Assembly (NCBI GenBank): GCA_903928495.1
Contig: CAIYQZ010000030.1
Location: 62,001-126,000 of the forward strand
Source: an uncultured bacterium
Lineage (GTDB): Bacteria; Pseudomonadota; Gammaproteobacteria; Burkholderiales; Burkholderiaceae_C
DNA length: 64,000 bases
Direction of reading: 5' to 3'
Shown one piece after another: positions 32,694-42,180 of the stretch; positions within the stretch are counted from its first letter, which is position 1, and every line of letters begins with the position of its first letter. Made by a program: the position numbers and the translations under genes. The notes beneath the pieces are model-generated. The model had not been told where the DNA came from, ran no database searches, and saw nothing but the letters and a program-made list of their open reading frames with translations.

Positions 32694-33094
32694 CAGAGGG
32701 TTTGTGTGGGGCGGTCAGATGCCAGGTGAGCACCCAGAATCTGTTCGATGCGCATCTTGAGCTGCTGAGTCTTGTCATCCGACGGGAACCGCACCCCCAC
32801 ACCATGTGTGCGGTTGCCTGTGGCACGCGCTGGGGTGATCCAGGCCACCTTGCCAGCCACGGGGTAACGCTGGGGGTCGTCGGGCAATGAAATCAGCACA
32901 TAGAGATCGTCGCCCAGGCGATGCTCCCGTGTCGAGGGAACAAAAATGCCGCCTTCTGCAAACAATGGAATGTAGGCCGCGTAGAGCGCAGCTTTTTCCT
33001 TGATGGACAGCTGGATCACGCTGGGTCGCGCGGGCATGGCCCCGCCCGACAAGGGCGCGGGTGTGCTGGCGGCTGTAAGTGGCGCAGTGCTCAT
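32693..33094 (-). CDS. pilZ: PilZ domain protein (type IV pilus PilZ group)
   Basis: Encodes 133 aa. It has a PilZ fold pattern (SIKEKAALYAAYIPLFAEGGIFVPS ... VAGKVAWITP ... THGVGVRF). The N-terminal RxxxR cyclic-di-GMP motif is not evident, as in the orphan PilZ of type IV pilus systems next to holB, so binding of the nucleotide is doubtful. It overlaps holB (ATGA) and tatD. Confidence 0.88.
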   Translation of the reverse strand: MSTAPLTAASTPAPLSGGAMPARPSVIQLSIKEKAALYAAYIPLFAEGGIFVPSTREHRLGDDLYVLISLPDDPQRYPVAGKVAWITPARATGNRTHGVGVRFPSDDKTQQLKMRIEQILGAHLASDRPTQTL

Positions 33095-34125
33095 GCGCGG
33101 AGTGTATTACCGTGAAAGCCTCTGTGCTCGCCCGCAGGCCTGAGCACCTGTTGTGCGCGGGCCAGCCACGCCTCCAGCATCAGCCCCGCGCCCACAGGGT
33201 GTTCCACCGTGCGGGCGGCTTGAAGCAGGTCGTCTGTCCAGGCTTGCAAGGCCATGTGCTGGGCGGGCTTGGGTAAATCGGCGGGCTGGAAGTAGCGCGG
33301 TGCACCGCCGCTTTGGGTGGCCAGCAGGTCGTGTGCCACTTTTTGCAACACCTCCAGTTGCTGGGCCGGTGCCCAACCCGCCAAGGTGCGGCCATCACCA
33401 GCCGCCACCTGCTGCGGCAGCGCCGACCACATGGCGGGCGTCAGCCCCATGCGGCCCCAAGCCAGTGCATCGTCGGGGCGGCCCCCGGCGGCTTTCAACC
33501 AGGTGGCAACGTTGGCTGGGGTGGCAGGCACATTGGTGTGGGTTTGCAACCAGGCCAGCGCCTCTTCGGGTTCGGGCCAGGCCAGCGCGTGGGCCTGGCA
33601 GCGGCTGCGGATGGTGGCAGGCAGCTGGTGCGCGGCTTCTGTGGCCAGCACAAAGCGCAGCTCACCGGCGGGTTCTTCCAGCGTTTTCAGCAGCGTGTTG
33701 GCCGACTCCACGTTCAGCCGGTCAGCCGGGTACACCAACACCACCTTGGTGTTGCCACGGGCGCGGGTGGTCTGGGCAAAGCCCACCACCTCGCGGGCGG
33801 CGTCCACACGTATCCATTTGCTGGGTTTGAGTTCTTTCTTCTCGATCTTGTCGCGGGTTTTCTCGTCCAATGGCCAATCCAACTCCAGGGCCAGGGTTTC
33901 GGGCAGCAGCACCATCAGGTCGGCATGAGTGCGCACGTCGATGGCGTGGCAACTGCCGCACTGGTCGCAGGCACCTTCAGACGTGGGCCTTTCGCACAAC
34001 CAGGCACGGGCCAGGGCCAAAGCCAGTTCGTATTGGCCCAGGCCCGATGGCCCTGCCAGCAACAACGCGTGCCCCCGCTGGTCCAGCAAGCCTTTCAGCT
34101 GGCGGGTGATCCACGGGGCCGTCAT
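33091..34125 (-). CDS. holB: DNA polymerase III subunit delta prime
   Basis: Encodes 344 aa from ATG 34125 ([14 protein letters not shown]). It has the P-loop-like [11 protein letters not shown] with Gln in place of the catalytic Lys, a zinc module ([10 protein letters not shown]), [12 protein letters not shown] and the SRC motif in TIRSRCQ. It is part of the clamp loader and does not hydrolyse ATP, which fits the altered P-loop. The frame is open upstream to 34575 only as antisense of tmk. Confidence 0.93.
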   Translation of the reverse strand: MTAPWITRQLKGLLDQRGHALLLAGPSGLGQYELALALARAWLCERPTSEGACDQCGSCHAIDVRTHADLMVLLPETLALELDWPLDEKTRDKIEKKELKPSKWIRVDAAREVVGFAQTTRARGNTKVVLVYPADRLNVESANTLLKTLEEPAGELRFVLATEAAHQLPATIRSRCQAHALAWPEPEEALAWLQTHTNVPATPANVATWLKAAGGRPDDALAWGRMGLTPAMWSALPQQVAAGDGRTLAGWAPAQQLEVLQKVAHDLLATQSGGAPRYFQPADLPKPAQHMALQAWTDDLLQAARTVEHPVGAGLMLEAWLARAQQVLRPAGEHRGFHGNTLRA

Positions 34126-34781
34126 GCCGGGGCTTTCAGGTACAGGGCCACGGCTTGGGCCACGTTGCCCCACACCGCTTCGCGGGGCTGGTCGGCAGGT
34201 ATGCGGGCAAAGCGCTTGGGCTGGGCTTGTGCGCGCGCTGCGTAGCCCTGGGCCACGCGGGCGAAAAACGCGGCCGACTCGCTTTCGAACTTGTCGGGCT
34301 CTCGTGCCCCAGCGAGCCGGGCCGCAGCCACTGCCGGGTCCAGATCGAACCACAGGGTGAGGTCGGGTTGGCGCACGGTGCCGTCGGGCAGTGCTTGCAC
34401 CCAGGCTTCCAGCGTGTTCAAAACGTCTAGGTTGAAGCCCCGCCCCCCGCCCTGGTAAGCAAAGGTGGCGTCCGTGAACCGGTCGGAAATGACCACGTCT
34501 CCCCGCGCAAGCGCGGGCTCGATCACCTGCTGCAGGTGGTCGCGACGGGCGGCAAACATCAGCAGTGCTTCGCACAGCGGGTCCATGGCATCGGCCAGCA
34601 GCAGGCCCCGCAGTTTTTCGGCCAGCGGGGTGCCACCTGGCTCGCGGGTGAGGGTGACCGCCCTGCCCTGCGCCCGAAACGCGTCGGCCAGCGCGCCGAT
34701 GTGCGACGACTTGCCCGCCCCGTCGATGCCTTCGAAAGTGATGAACAGACGCGTGTCAGAGGCTGCAGCAGAAGACGTCAT
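34122..34781 (-). CDS. tmk: Thymidylate kinase
   Basis: Encodes 219 aa. P-loop [23 protein letters not shown], and the [17 protein letters not shown] block of the family. It phosphorylates dTMP to dTDP. Both ends overlap neighbours by four bases (mltG upstream, holB downstream). Confidence 0.96.
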   Translation of the reverse strand: MTSSAAASDTRLFITFEGIDGAGKSSHIGALADAFRAQGRAVTLTREPGGTPLAEKLRGLLLADAMDPLCEALLMFAARRDHLQQVIEPALARGDVVISDRFTDATFAYQGGGRGFNLDVLNTLEAWVQALPDGTVRQPDLTLWFDLDPAVAAARLAGAREPDKFESESAAFFARVAQGYAARAQAQPKRFARIPADQPREAVWGNVAQAVALYLKAPA

Positions 34782-35812
34782 GGTTGTTTGAGGATGTAAC
34801 GGCGAACGGCCTGATTGTGGGCGTCGAGTGTGGCGCTGAACTGGCTGCTGCCATCACCCCGGGCCACGAAATACATGGCCTGGGTCGCTGCCGGTCGCAC
34901 CGCCGCACGCAGCGAGGCCAGGCCCGGCATGGCAATGGGGGTTGGGGGCAGCCCGGCGCGGGTGTAGGTGTTGTAGGGGGTATCGGTGTCCAAGTGCACG
35001 CGGCGCAAGCGGCCGTCGAACGGCTGGCCCGCGTCCACCACACCGTAACTCACCGTGGGGTCGGTTTGCAGGCGCATGCCAATTCTCAGGCGGTTGGCAA
35101 ACACACCGGCCACCTGGCCCCTATCGGCCTCACGGCCGGTTTCTTTTTCAACGATGCTGGCCAGCACCAGCGCCTCGTCGGGTGACTTCAGCGGAACGCC
35201 GGGCTGGCGCTGGGCCCACACCTCGGCCAGCCTTGTGTCCATGGCCGTGGCGGCTTGGCGCAACACGTCGAGGTCGCTGCTGTTCTTGGCGTACACGTAG
35301 GTGTCGGGGAAAAACCTGCCTTCAGGGTGCACACCGGGCTTGCCCAAGGTTTTCATGATGGTTTTGGCATCCAGCGCTTGACTGTCTTGCTTCAGATGCT
35401 CTGCTTTTGACAATGCTTGGCGCACCTGAGCAAACGTCCAGCCCTCGATGAGCGCCACGCTGCGCACCGCCTGATCGCCGTTAACTAGTTTGGCCAGCAA
35501 CTGCTGGGGTGTGGTGCCGGGCGCAACTTCGTAGCTGCCTGCCTTGATGAGGTGCGCCTGGCCAGAAGCACGAAACAGGGCCTCCAGCATCCAGGCAGAG
35601 GTGTCCACACCGGCGGCCACCGCATCGCGTGCCACGCGTTGGGCGGCGGCACCCGGCGGCACCTGCAAATCGACCACGGGGTTGCCTGCTGCCAGCCGCA
35701 GAGACAGCGGCTGGCTGTGCCACCACACACCAGCAGCCACACCGGCCAAGGCCAGTGCCAGCAGAGCCGCGATCAATCGGAGTAACAAACGCACGACAAC
35801 CCCAGTGCTCAC
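34778..35812 (-). CDS. mltG: Endolytic murein transglycosylase MltG
   Basis: Encodes 344 aa from GTG 35812 (GTG 35794 also possible). It has a single N-terminal membrane helix ([19 protein letters not shown]), a LysM-like segment ([18 protein letters not shown]) and the YceG domain with [11 protein letters not shown] (catalytic Glu), TDPTVSYG and [13 protein letters not shown]. It cuts nascent glycan strands and sets their length. First gene of a six-gene overlapping operon. Confidence 0.93.
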   Translation of the reverse strand: MSTGVVVRLLLRLIAALLALALAGVAAGVWWHSQPLSLRLAAGNPVVDLQVPPGAAAQRVARDAVAAGVDTSAWMLEALFRASGQAHLIKAGSYEVAPGTTPQQLLAKLVNGDQAVRSVALIEGWTFAQVRQALSKAEHLKQDSQALDAKTIMKTLGKPGVHPEGRFFPDTYVYAKNSSDLDVLRQAATAMDTRLAEVWAQRQPGVPLKSPDEALVLASIVEKETGREADRGQVAGVFANRLRIGMRLQTDPTVSYGVVDAGQPFDGRLRRVHLDTDTPYNTYTRAGLPPTPIAMPGLASLRAAVRPAATQAMYFVARGDGSSQFSATLDAHNQAVRRYILKQP

Positions 35813-35845
35813 ATGACAAAGAAGGCGGCGATGATAATTCGCGCC

Positions 35846-36781
35846 ATGTCCGATACCACCTTTCTGCCCCAATGGGGCCTGATCCGCGCCGAGGGCGCCG
35901 ATGCCGCCAAATTCCTGCACGGCCAGCTCACCAACGACGTGGTGCTGCTGGGCCAGAGCGAAGCCCGCCTGGCGTCGTTTTGCAGCCCCCAGGGCCGCGT
36001 GCTGGCCAGCTTCGTGCTGTTCAAACGCAGCGGCACCGACATGCTGCTGGCTTGCCCCCGCGACGTGTTGCCCACCGTGCTCAAGCGCCTGCAGATGTTT
36101 GTGATGCGTGCCCAATGCAAGTTGAGCGATGCGTCTGAGGCCTTCGACCTGATCGGCCTGACGGGCGAAGCTGCCACCGCCGTCGCTGCCGTTCTGCGGC
36201 TGCCCGCCGCCACCTGGGCGAAAGTGGACGCACCGCTTTCCAACGACCAAGCGGCCCACGCCGTGCGCCTACCCGCCGACACCGTGCCCCGCGTGCTGTG
36301 GTGCGCCCCAGCCGGTACCGCGTTGCCCGCCGGGTTGCCCGTACCCCAAACCGACACCGCCACCTGGAACTGGGCCGAGGTGCAAAGTGGCGTGGCCCTG
36401 GTGGGCCTGGCCACCACCGGCCTGTTGGTGCCGCAGATGCTGAACCACGAAAGCGTGGGTGGCGTGAACTTCAAAAAAGGCTGCTATCCCGGCCAAGAAG
36501 TGGTGGCTCGCAGCCAATTCAGGGGCATTTTGAAACGCCGCACTTACCGCCTGGCTGCAGACGCCACCTGCAGCGTGGGCCAGCCCGTGTTCCACAGCGG
36601 TGACGCCGAACAGGACTGCGGCACCGTGGTGGCCGCCGCCCCGGGGCCCGACGGCCGCTGGCAAGCCCTGGCGTCTCTGCAAGTGCAGGCCACCCAAGGC
36701 GGCAGCCTGCACCTGGGCACGGCCGATGGCCCCACCCTGCACCTGCTGACTCTGCCCTACGCGCTGCTGCAAGACATTTAA
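35846..36781 (+). CDS. ygfZ: Folate-binding Fe-S maintenance protein YgfZ
   Basis: Encodes 311 aa from ATG 35846, the start that gives MSDTTFLPQWGLIRAEG. It has GADAAKFLHGQLTNDV near the N-terminus and the signature KKGCYPGQE with its redox-active Cys. It is homologous to glycine-cleavage T protein, binds tetrahydrofolate and helps in repair or synthesis of iron-sulfur clusters. It is divergent from mltG with about 33 bases between starts, so the promoters overlap. Confidence 0.94.
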   Translation: MSDTTFLPQWGLIRAEGADAAKFLHGQLTNDVVLLGQSEARLASFCSPQGRVLASFVLFKRSGTDMLLACPRDVLPTVLKRLQMFVMRAQCKLSDASEAFDLIGLTGEAATAVAAVLRLPAATWAKVDAPLSNDQAAHAVRLPADTVPRVLWCAPAGTALPAGLPVPQTDTATWNWAEVQSGVALVGLATTGLLVPQMLNHESVGGVNFKKGCYPGQEVVARSQFRGILKRRTYRLAADATCSVGQPVFHSGDAEQDCGTVVAAAPGPDGRWQALASLQVQATQGGSLHLGTADGPTLHLLTLPYALLQDI

Positions 36782-36830
36782 AATCGCAGCTTGAAGTCCA
36801 ATACAGACAAGCGGCAGAGGCCAAAAAGGC
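36782..36830 (+). repeat. Dispersed intergenic repeat, copy D
   Basis: CAATACAGACAAGCGGCAGAGGCCAAAAAGGC in the gap between ygfZ and the NRDE gene; it shares the ACAAGCGG(T/C)AGAGG core. Confidence 0.75.
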
Positions 36831-36837
36831 GATCGGA

Positions 36838-37695
36838 ATGTGCCTGATTGCCTTTGCCATCGAAGCCGTGCCAGGTGTGCCCCTGCTGCTGGCAGGCAAC
36901 CGCGACGAGGCACTGGCCCGCCCCACACTGCCCCTGCACCACTGGTCCACGCCGCATGGCACACCCGTGGTGGGTGGGCGCGATGAGCGCGACGGAGGCA
37001 CATGGTTGGCAGCCACCGGGCCAGGTGCGCGCCATGCCCGCGTCGCCTTTCTGACCAACGTGCGGCAAGGGCGCGACACCTCCCCCTGGCCCCAAAGCCG
37101 GGGCGAATTGCCCCTGCGGTGGCTGGACGGCTCACCGCTCCATACTCTTGTTGAAACGCTCGACCCCGCTGCTTACGGCGCGTTCAACCTGGTGGTGGGT
37201 GACCTCGGCACAGGCCAGTGGCACTGGTTGACCAACCGCACGGGCACACACGACACCAAACTGCAGTGCCAGGCCCTGACACCTGGCGTGTACGGCCTGT
37301 CCAACGCGGGCCTGAACACCCCCTGGCCCAAAACCGTGGCCTTGCGCAATGCCCTGCAAGGTGCACTTGCAAACGGCCCAAACGACCTTGGCACCCAAGA
37401 CACCCTGTGGGCCACCCTGGCCAACCGCCACACCTGGCCTGACGATGCGTTGCCGCAAACGGGCGTGCCGCTGGACTGGGAACGCGCCCTGTCGGCCATT
37501 TGGGTGGACCACCCCGCACCACCCGGCGAGCCCGCCGCGTCAGGTTACGGCACCCGCACCAGTGCGCTGGTATCGGTCACGCAGGCGGCGGGCGACACCA
37601 CTGCCTGGCAATGGCGTTTTCAAGAACACACCTGGCGGACCGCAGCGCAGTCGGAGCGACGGGTGTTGGAATGGTCTTGCCCCACACACAAGTGA
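36838..37695 (+). CDS. NRDE (TANGO2-like) protein
   Basis: Encodes 285 aa starting MCLIAFAIE, so a Cys becomes N-terminal after Met removal as in Ntn hydrolases. It has LLLAGNRDEALARP (the NRDE motif), GGTWLAATG and ARVAFLTNVR. The animal homologue TANGO2 is involved in heme and lipid metabolism. The bacterial role is unclear. It follows the repeat copy after ygfZ and precedes a thioredoxin-like gene by six bases. Confidence 0.9.
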   Translation: MCLIAFAIEAVPGVPLLLAGNRDEALARPTLPLHHWSTPHGTPVVGGRDERDGGTWLAATGPGARHARVAFLTNVRQGRDTSPWPQSRGELPLRWLDGSPLHTLVETLDPAAYGAFNLVVGDLGTGQWHWLTNRTGTHDTKLQCQALTPGVYGLSNAGLNTPWPKTVALRNALQGALANGPNDLGTQDTLWATLANRHTWPDDALPQTGVPLDWERALSAIWVDHPAPPGEPAASGYGTRTSALVSVTQAAGDTTAWQWRFQEHTWRTAAQSERRVLEWSCPTHK

Positions 37696-37701
37696 ACACC
37701 C

Positions 37702-38031
37702 ATGTCCACCAAACCCTATCTCAGCAATGTGGAAGCCCCCACGCGTGCAGAAATCGATGCCCTGCCGGGCTTGACCCTGCTCGAATTCGGCACCGACTGG
37801 TGCGGCCATTGCCGTGCCGCCCAGCCCGCGCTGGCCCAAGCTCTTTCACAACACGGGCAATGGCGTCACATCAAGGTGGAAGATGGTCAGGGTCATGCGC
37901 TGGGGCGCAGTTTTCGCGTCAAGCTTTGGCCCACACTGGTGCTGCTGCGCGACGGGCAAGAGGTCGCGCGCCTGGTGCGCCCCAGACGAGCCAACGACAT
38001 TTCGGCCGCTTTGAGCCAAGCCCAAGCGTGA
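37702..38031 (+). CDS. Thioredoxin-like protein
   Basis: Encodes 109 aa, cytosolic, with a WCGHC active site (instead of WCGPC) and a cis-Pro in LWPTLVL. The His in the active site gives PDI-like higher redox potential, so an oxidising or buffering role is possible. It probably shares a transcript with the NRDE gene. Confidence 0.88.
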   Translation: MSTKPYLSNVEAPTRAEIDALPGLTLLEFGTDWCGHCRAAQPALAQALSQHGQWRHIKVEDGQGHALGRSFRVKLWPTLVLLRDGQEVARLVRPRRANDISAALSQAQA

Positions 38032-38047
38032 CGGCCCTGGGCACCCC

Positions 38048-38518
38048 TCACCACCGCGCAAAAGGGTGCGCAATCAGAGCCGAGTTGAAGTAACGCGCGT
38101 CGTGCGTCACCTCGTCGCCTAACCAGTCGGGCCACGCGAAGGCTTGGTCTTCAGAGGCCAGTTCCACCTCGGCCACCACCAACCCGGCGTTGTCGCCATG
38201 GAACTCGTCCACCTCCCACACCGTGTCGGCTTGGGTGAGCGTGTGGCGGGTTTTGTCGATCAGCGGCGCGTCGCACAGGGCCAGCAGGGCTTGGGCGTCA
38301 GCCAGGGGAATGGGGTATTCAAACTCCGCCCGGCTGGCCCCGGAACTGATGCCTTTGATGGTGAGCCAGCCGTGCTCGCCCGCCACCCGCACACGCACGG
38401 TACGGGTTTTGTCGCGGTTCAGGTAACCCTGGGTGTAGCGCACGCCGCCATCCGATGAGGGGTGGGTGCGCCAAGTGTCGTTCAACACCCGAAATTTGCG
38501 TTCAATTTCAACGGCCAT
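38048..38518 (-). CDS. CYTH domain protein (ExExK)
   Basis: Encodes 156 aa. It starts MAVEIERKF with the ExExK signature, then Arg/Lys/Glu-rich strands (RVRVAGEHGWLTIKG, EFEYPI, EVDEFHGDNAGLVVAEVEL) lining a tunnel that binds triphosphates and metals. Bacterial members are triphosphatases or inorganic tripolyphosphatases. Co-oriented with lepB, three bases apart. Confidence 0.9.
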   Translation of the reverse strand: MAVEIERKFRVLNDTWRTHPSSDGGVRYTQGYLNRDKTRTVRVRVAGEHGWLTIKGISSGASRAEFEYPIPLADAQALLALCDAPLIDKTRHTLTQADTVWEVDEFHGDNAGLVVAEVELASEDQAFAWPDWLGDEVTHDARYFNSALIAHPFARW

Positions 38519-38521
38519 GGG

Positions 38522-39202
38522 TCAAAGCGTTTGGCCAAACCGGGCCCATCGGGGCAACCAATGGCCTTTGATGTCAGCCGACACCAACACGCGGTGCGCC
38601 TGACCAATCAGCAGAGGCCGTGGCACGAACCCGATGTAGCGTGAATCGGCGCTGTTGTCCCGGTTGTCGCCCAGCACCAGGTCGCTGTCGGCGGGCACCA
38701 TCAGAGGGCCAAAGCTGCTGCGGGCGTTGACGCCGGGCAGCCATTGCACCCGATGGCCATCGGCGTTTGCACCCTCAGGGCCGATGTGTTCGGACAGGCG
38801 CAGGGCTTCAGTCTGGCCACCGCCGTCCAGTGGTTCCAGCACAGTTTGCAGGCCGGTGTAACGGGCGGGCTCGCCGTTCAGGATGAGGTGCTCGTTCTTC
38901 ATCTCAACCACATCACCGGGCAGGGCCACCACACGTTTGATGAGACGGGTGCCATCAAGTGGTGAACTGAAGGTGACCACATCGCCCCGTTGTGGCTCGC
39001 CCGTGCGGGCCAGCACCACATCGGTGAGCGGCAGCTTGACGTTGTAGGCCAGACGGTTGACCAGCACCACATCGCCCTCCAGCACGGTGGGGCGCATGGA
39101 GCCCGAGGGAATGGGATTCCAATCGGCAATCGCGGTGCGGAACAGGCCAAAGCCCATCAGCAGCAGCACGAAGTTGCGATTGTGTTTGAACCAGCGGCGC
39201 AT
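38522..39202 (-). CDS. lepB: Signal peptidase I
   Basis: Encodes 226 aa. One N-terminal membrane helix (FVLLLMGFGLFRTAI), catalytic Ser35 in PSGSMRP, catalytic Lys89 in RLIKRVVALPGD, and GDNRDNSADSR. It is short and has one membrane anchor, and lies away from lepA and rnc, so it may be an additional enzyme. It cleaves signal peptides of exported proteins. Confidence 0.92.
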   Translation of the reverse strand: MRRWFKHNRNFVLLLMGFGLFRTAIADWNPIPSGSMRPTVLEGDVVLVNRLAYNVKLPLTDVVLARTGEPQRGDVVTFSSPLDGTRLIKRVVALPGDVVEMKNEHLILNGEPARYTGLQTVLEPLDGGGQTEALRLSEHIGPEGANADGHRVQWLPGVNARSSFGPLMVPADSDLVLGDNRDNSADSRYIGFVPRPLLIGQAHRVLVSADIKGHWLPRWARFGQTL

Positions 39203-39289
39203 GAGAGCCTTTCGAGGTGCGTTGCGGCTGACAGCCAGCCGGGGCGTGTGAGGCGGCAGCCAGAAAAAGGTTCCCTGGCGGCCGCTGGG

Positions 39290-40180
39290 TCAAAGTGCCA
39301 GCACCATGGTCTGGTGCGCCAGGCCAGCTTCCGCAAACGGCTCGCCGTGAGCCTGGAAGCCGTGGCGGCCATAGAAGCGCACTGCACCGGCCTGGGCATG
39401 CAGCAACACCTCGGCCATGCCCACCTGTCGGGCGTGTGCCAACAGGGCTTGCAACATCTGCCCGCCCAATCGTTGGCTGCGCTGCGACGCCAGCACGGCC
39501 ATCCGGCCGATTTGGCCTTTGTTGCCGCCGTCCAGCGGCACCAGGCGCCCGGTGGCCAAGGCCACGCCCAGGCGGTTGGTCAGCAGCACATGATGGGCGG
39601 TGGCATCGGCCGCGTCAGACATCAGATCGGGCGGTATGCCTTGTTCCTCGGCAAACACGGTGTGGCGCAGGGGCATGGCGCGCTCGCGCACGCTGGCCCA
39701 GTCACCCAGGTGGGTGTGCATCATGTCTTCGCCCTGCTCGAAAGCGGCCAGTGCGTCACGCAGCGCCTGCGGCACCTCTCGCGACGGCTTGCTGCCCTTG
39801 GGTGCATGGGGGTCGATGTAGACATAGGCCAGCTCGCCAGTGGCCAGCAGTTCATCGCCCCGAAAAATGCCGCCCTGAAACCGCATGGAGCTGCGCCCGG
39901 CCTCCACAAACCGCATGCCGATGTCCAGCACGTCGTCCATGCGGGCGCTGCTGATGAACTCCACCGTGGCCTTGCGCACCACGATGTCGCCGCCCAGGGC
40001 CAGAAAGCTCTCGTGGTATGGCAAGGCAGAGTCGCGCCAGTACTCGGTGATGGCGGTGTCCAGGTACATCAGATAGTGCGCGTTGAACACAATGGCTTGC
40101 ATGTCCACCTCGGCCCAGCGCACGCGCAGGCGGTGCAGCAGGCGAAAGTCTGTGCGTTGGGGCAATGCGTTGATGCTCAT
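39290..40180 (-). CDS. YbgC-type thioesterase fused to GNAT acetyltransferase
   Basis: Encodes 296 aa. Residues about 10-140 form a 4-hydroxybenzoyl-CoA thioesterase-like hotdog domain (RVRWAEVDMQAIVFNAHYLMY, catalytic Asp). Residues about 155-296 form a GNAT domain similar to ElaA (RHTVFAEEQGIPPDL ... GRMAVLASQRSQRLGGQML ... FYGRHGFQAHGEPFAEAG). The joint architecture suggests acyl-CoA release and acetyl transfer are linked, but no substrate can be named. A separate ElaA-like gene lies at 60855. Confidence 0.87.
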   Translation of the reverse strand: MSINALPQRTDFRLLHRLRVRWAEVDMQAIVFNAHYLMYLDTAITEYWRDSALPYHESFLALGGDIVVRKATVEFISSARMDDVLDIGMRFVEAGRSSMRFQGGIFRGDELLATGELAYVYIDPHAPKGSKPSREVPQALRDALAAFEQGEDMMHTHLGDWASVRERAMPLRHTVFAEEQGIPPDLMSDAADATAHHVLLTNRLGVALATGRLVPLDGGNKGQIGRMAVLASQRSQRLGGQMLQALLAHARQVGMAEVLLHAQAGAVRFYGRHGFQAHGEPFAEAGLAHQTMVLAL

Positions 40181-40182
40181 TT

Positions 40183-42084
40183 TTATATGAGCACTGATGC
40201 TATGTCTATATTGCGGTACGTGGCATTTTTCTCATGATACATGCCTCGGTCAGCCACTTGCAACAAGGCCTCAGCATCCTGCGCATCATCGGGGAACATG
40301 GCGATGCCAATGCTGGCGGCAACGCACACCGACACATCGCCATCCAACACAACCGGCTGTGACACGGCCAACGCCAGCTTGGCTTTGAATGCGTCGAGGT
40401 CGCTGCGGCTGGTCAGATGGTCCAGGATCAGCACGAACTCATCACCCCCCACCCGGGCCACGGTGTCCACGCCACGTACCAGGGCTGTCAGGCGTTGGGC
40501 GGTTTCAACCAGCAATGCGTCCCCGGCTGCGTGGCCGTGCCGGTCGTTCACGGCCTTGAAGCCGTCCAGATCGATCAGCAGCACAGCGAAACCGGGCCCG
40601 TGTCGACGCGAGCGCGCAATGGCTTGGTCCATGCGATTGCGCAACAAGGCACGGTTGCCCAGAGCTGTCAAAGGGTCGTGGAACGCCTGTTCCGTGAGCA
40701 GGCGCTCGTTGTCCATCAGCTGCTGGTTGGCCATTTCCAGGGCGCGGGTGCGTTCGATCACCCGCTTTTCCAGTTCCCGCTCCTTGTCCTTTAAGGCTTC
40801 GACGTGTTGCTTCTCGCTGTCAATGGCACGGGCCTGGGCCAATTCCTTTTCGCGACGGGTCGTGTTGAAGCGGTCAGCCAGTGCGAACGACAACAGCAGC
40901 ATTTCCATGGCCGAGCCCAGCATCAGGGCGTTGCGGGTCAGGGGGTTGATGGGCAGCAGCCCAAGGTTGTGCAGAGGCAGCGCCACCGCGCCAAGCAGCA
41001 ACATGGACCAGGCCAACAAAAAGAAGCGCGCGCCTGGGTGCCCCTTGGGCCATGCCACCGCCCCGATGAACACCATGGTCACGCCCAAGGTGGATGACAA
41101 GGCATTGATCATCCAGGCCGACCAGTGCGATGGCGCAAGAAACACCGCTGCGATGACCAGCAAGGCACCTGCAGCCAGTGCATTCAGCAGGTGGTCGAAA
41201 CGCGGAAAGTGGGCAGGTGTGTCAAGAAATTGGCGCACAAATCGCGTGGCAAACAGCGCCGCCAAAGCCAGCGACGTTCGCGGCAGCCAGGTTGACCAGC
41301 TCACGTTGTCGGCCCACAGGTACTGTGCGCCCAGCCCGGTCAGGCCCAATTGACCCACTGCCATGCAGCCAGTGAACAGCACATAGCTCAGAAACTGCTT
41401 TTCGCGCAGAGACACATACAGCAGCAGGTTGTAAAACAACATGCCCAGCAGCAGCCCGAAGTACAGGGCAAGCAGCCCGTAGCTGAGTTGGTCACTGCTC
41501 CACAGGGCAGATGGGCGATGCAAGGCCAGCGGAACAGACAGCGTTCCGTCAGACGTGACGCGCAGGTACAGCGTGCGCACTTCACCGGGCTTCAGCTCGA
41601 GCGGGAACACAAAGTGCCTGTGCGCCACGGGGCGGGCGGCGAAGGGTTGCATGCGCCCGGTGGCCGTGGTTTGTATGGCACCGGTGGGCAGCGTTTCGTA
41701 CAGTGTCACGTCGTCCAGCAGGGGAAAGCCCACCTCCAGCAGCCAGCGAGTGGATGCATCCGGTGGGGTTCCGGGTGCGGCCCGGAGGTCCAGCCTCAGC
41801 CAGACCGCATCACGGGTCAGGCCAAAGTGGGTTGGGGTGGACGAATCGGCCGCCGCAGGCACAAACCTGGCCTGGTGAGCAGGCCGCAACACGTCGTCAA
41901 AGGCAAGCTGTCGGCTGGGGTCTTTGAGCAGCCACGCTGCGTGTGACAGGGTGTGGCTTTCGGCCTGGGCATGAATGTCCACCACTGGCGGTGTTTGCCC
42001 ATGGGCCGAACCCGCCCACCAGAGCTGGCATGCCCACACAAGGCACAGCAGCCACGCCGCCAGACCTGTCCTCACCTGTTGCAT
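40183..42084 (-). CDS. 7TM-DISM diguanylate cyclase
   Basis: Encodes 633 aa. It has a signal peptide (AAWLLCLVWACQLWWAGSAHG), an extracytoplasmic 7TMR-DISMED2-like sensing domain to about residue 185, seven membrane helices (about 190-395), a coiled coil, and a GGDEF domain (VARVGGDEFVLIL) with the inhibitory I-site RGVD five residues upstream. It should make cyclic di-GMP in response to a periplasmic ligand and be subject to product inhibition. Confidence 0.92.
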   Translation of the reverse strand: MQQVRTGLAAWLLCLVWACQLWWAGSAHGQTPPVVDIHAQAESHTLSHAAWLLKDPSRQLAFDDVLRPAHQARFVPAAADSSTPTHFGLTRDAVWLRLDLRAAPGTPPDASTRWLLEVGFPLLDDVTLYETLPTGAIQTTATGRMQPFAARPVAHRHFVFPLELKPGEVRTLYLRVTSDGTLSVPLALHRPSALWSSDQLSYGLLALYFGLLLGMLFYNLLLYVSLREKQFLSYVLFTGCMAVGQLGLTGLGAQYLWADNVSWSTWLPRTSLALAALFATRFVRQFLDTPAHFPRFDHLLNALAAGALLVIAAVFLAPSHWSAWMINALSSTLGVTMVFIGAVAWPKGHPGARFFLLAWSMLLLGAVALPLHNLGLLPINPLTRNALMLGSAMEMLLLSFALADRFNTTRREKELAQARAIDSEKQHVEALKDKERELEKRVIERTRALEMANQQLMDNERLLTEQAFHDPLTALGNRALLRNRMDQAIARSRRHGPGFAVLLIDLDGFKAVNDRHGHAAGDALLVETAQRLTALVRGVDTVARVGGDEFVLILDHLTSRSDLDAFKAKLALAVSQPVVLDGDVSVCVAASIGIAMFPDDAQDAEALLQVADRGMYHEKNATYRNIDIASVLI

Positions 42085-42180
42085 TGTTGTGATCGAAAGA
42101 AAACTTGCGATCGATCTTACGCACGGGCAGGTGCGAAGCGCTTGCGCTGGCGCAATGTTTGCCGACTGTCAGACGAACGG

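Noticed and set aside
33091-34575. Longer holB start at 34575
   Set aside because: The extra 150 codons are the antisense-free shadow of tmk in another frame, Arg/Pro-rich without homology; the ATGA overlap supports 34125.
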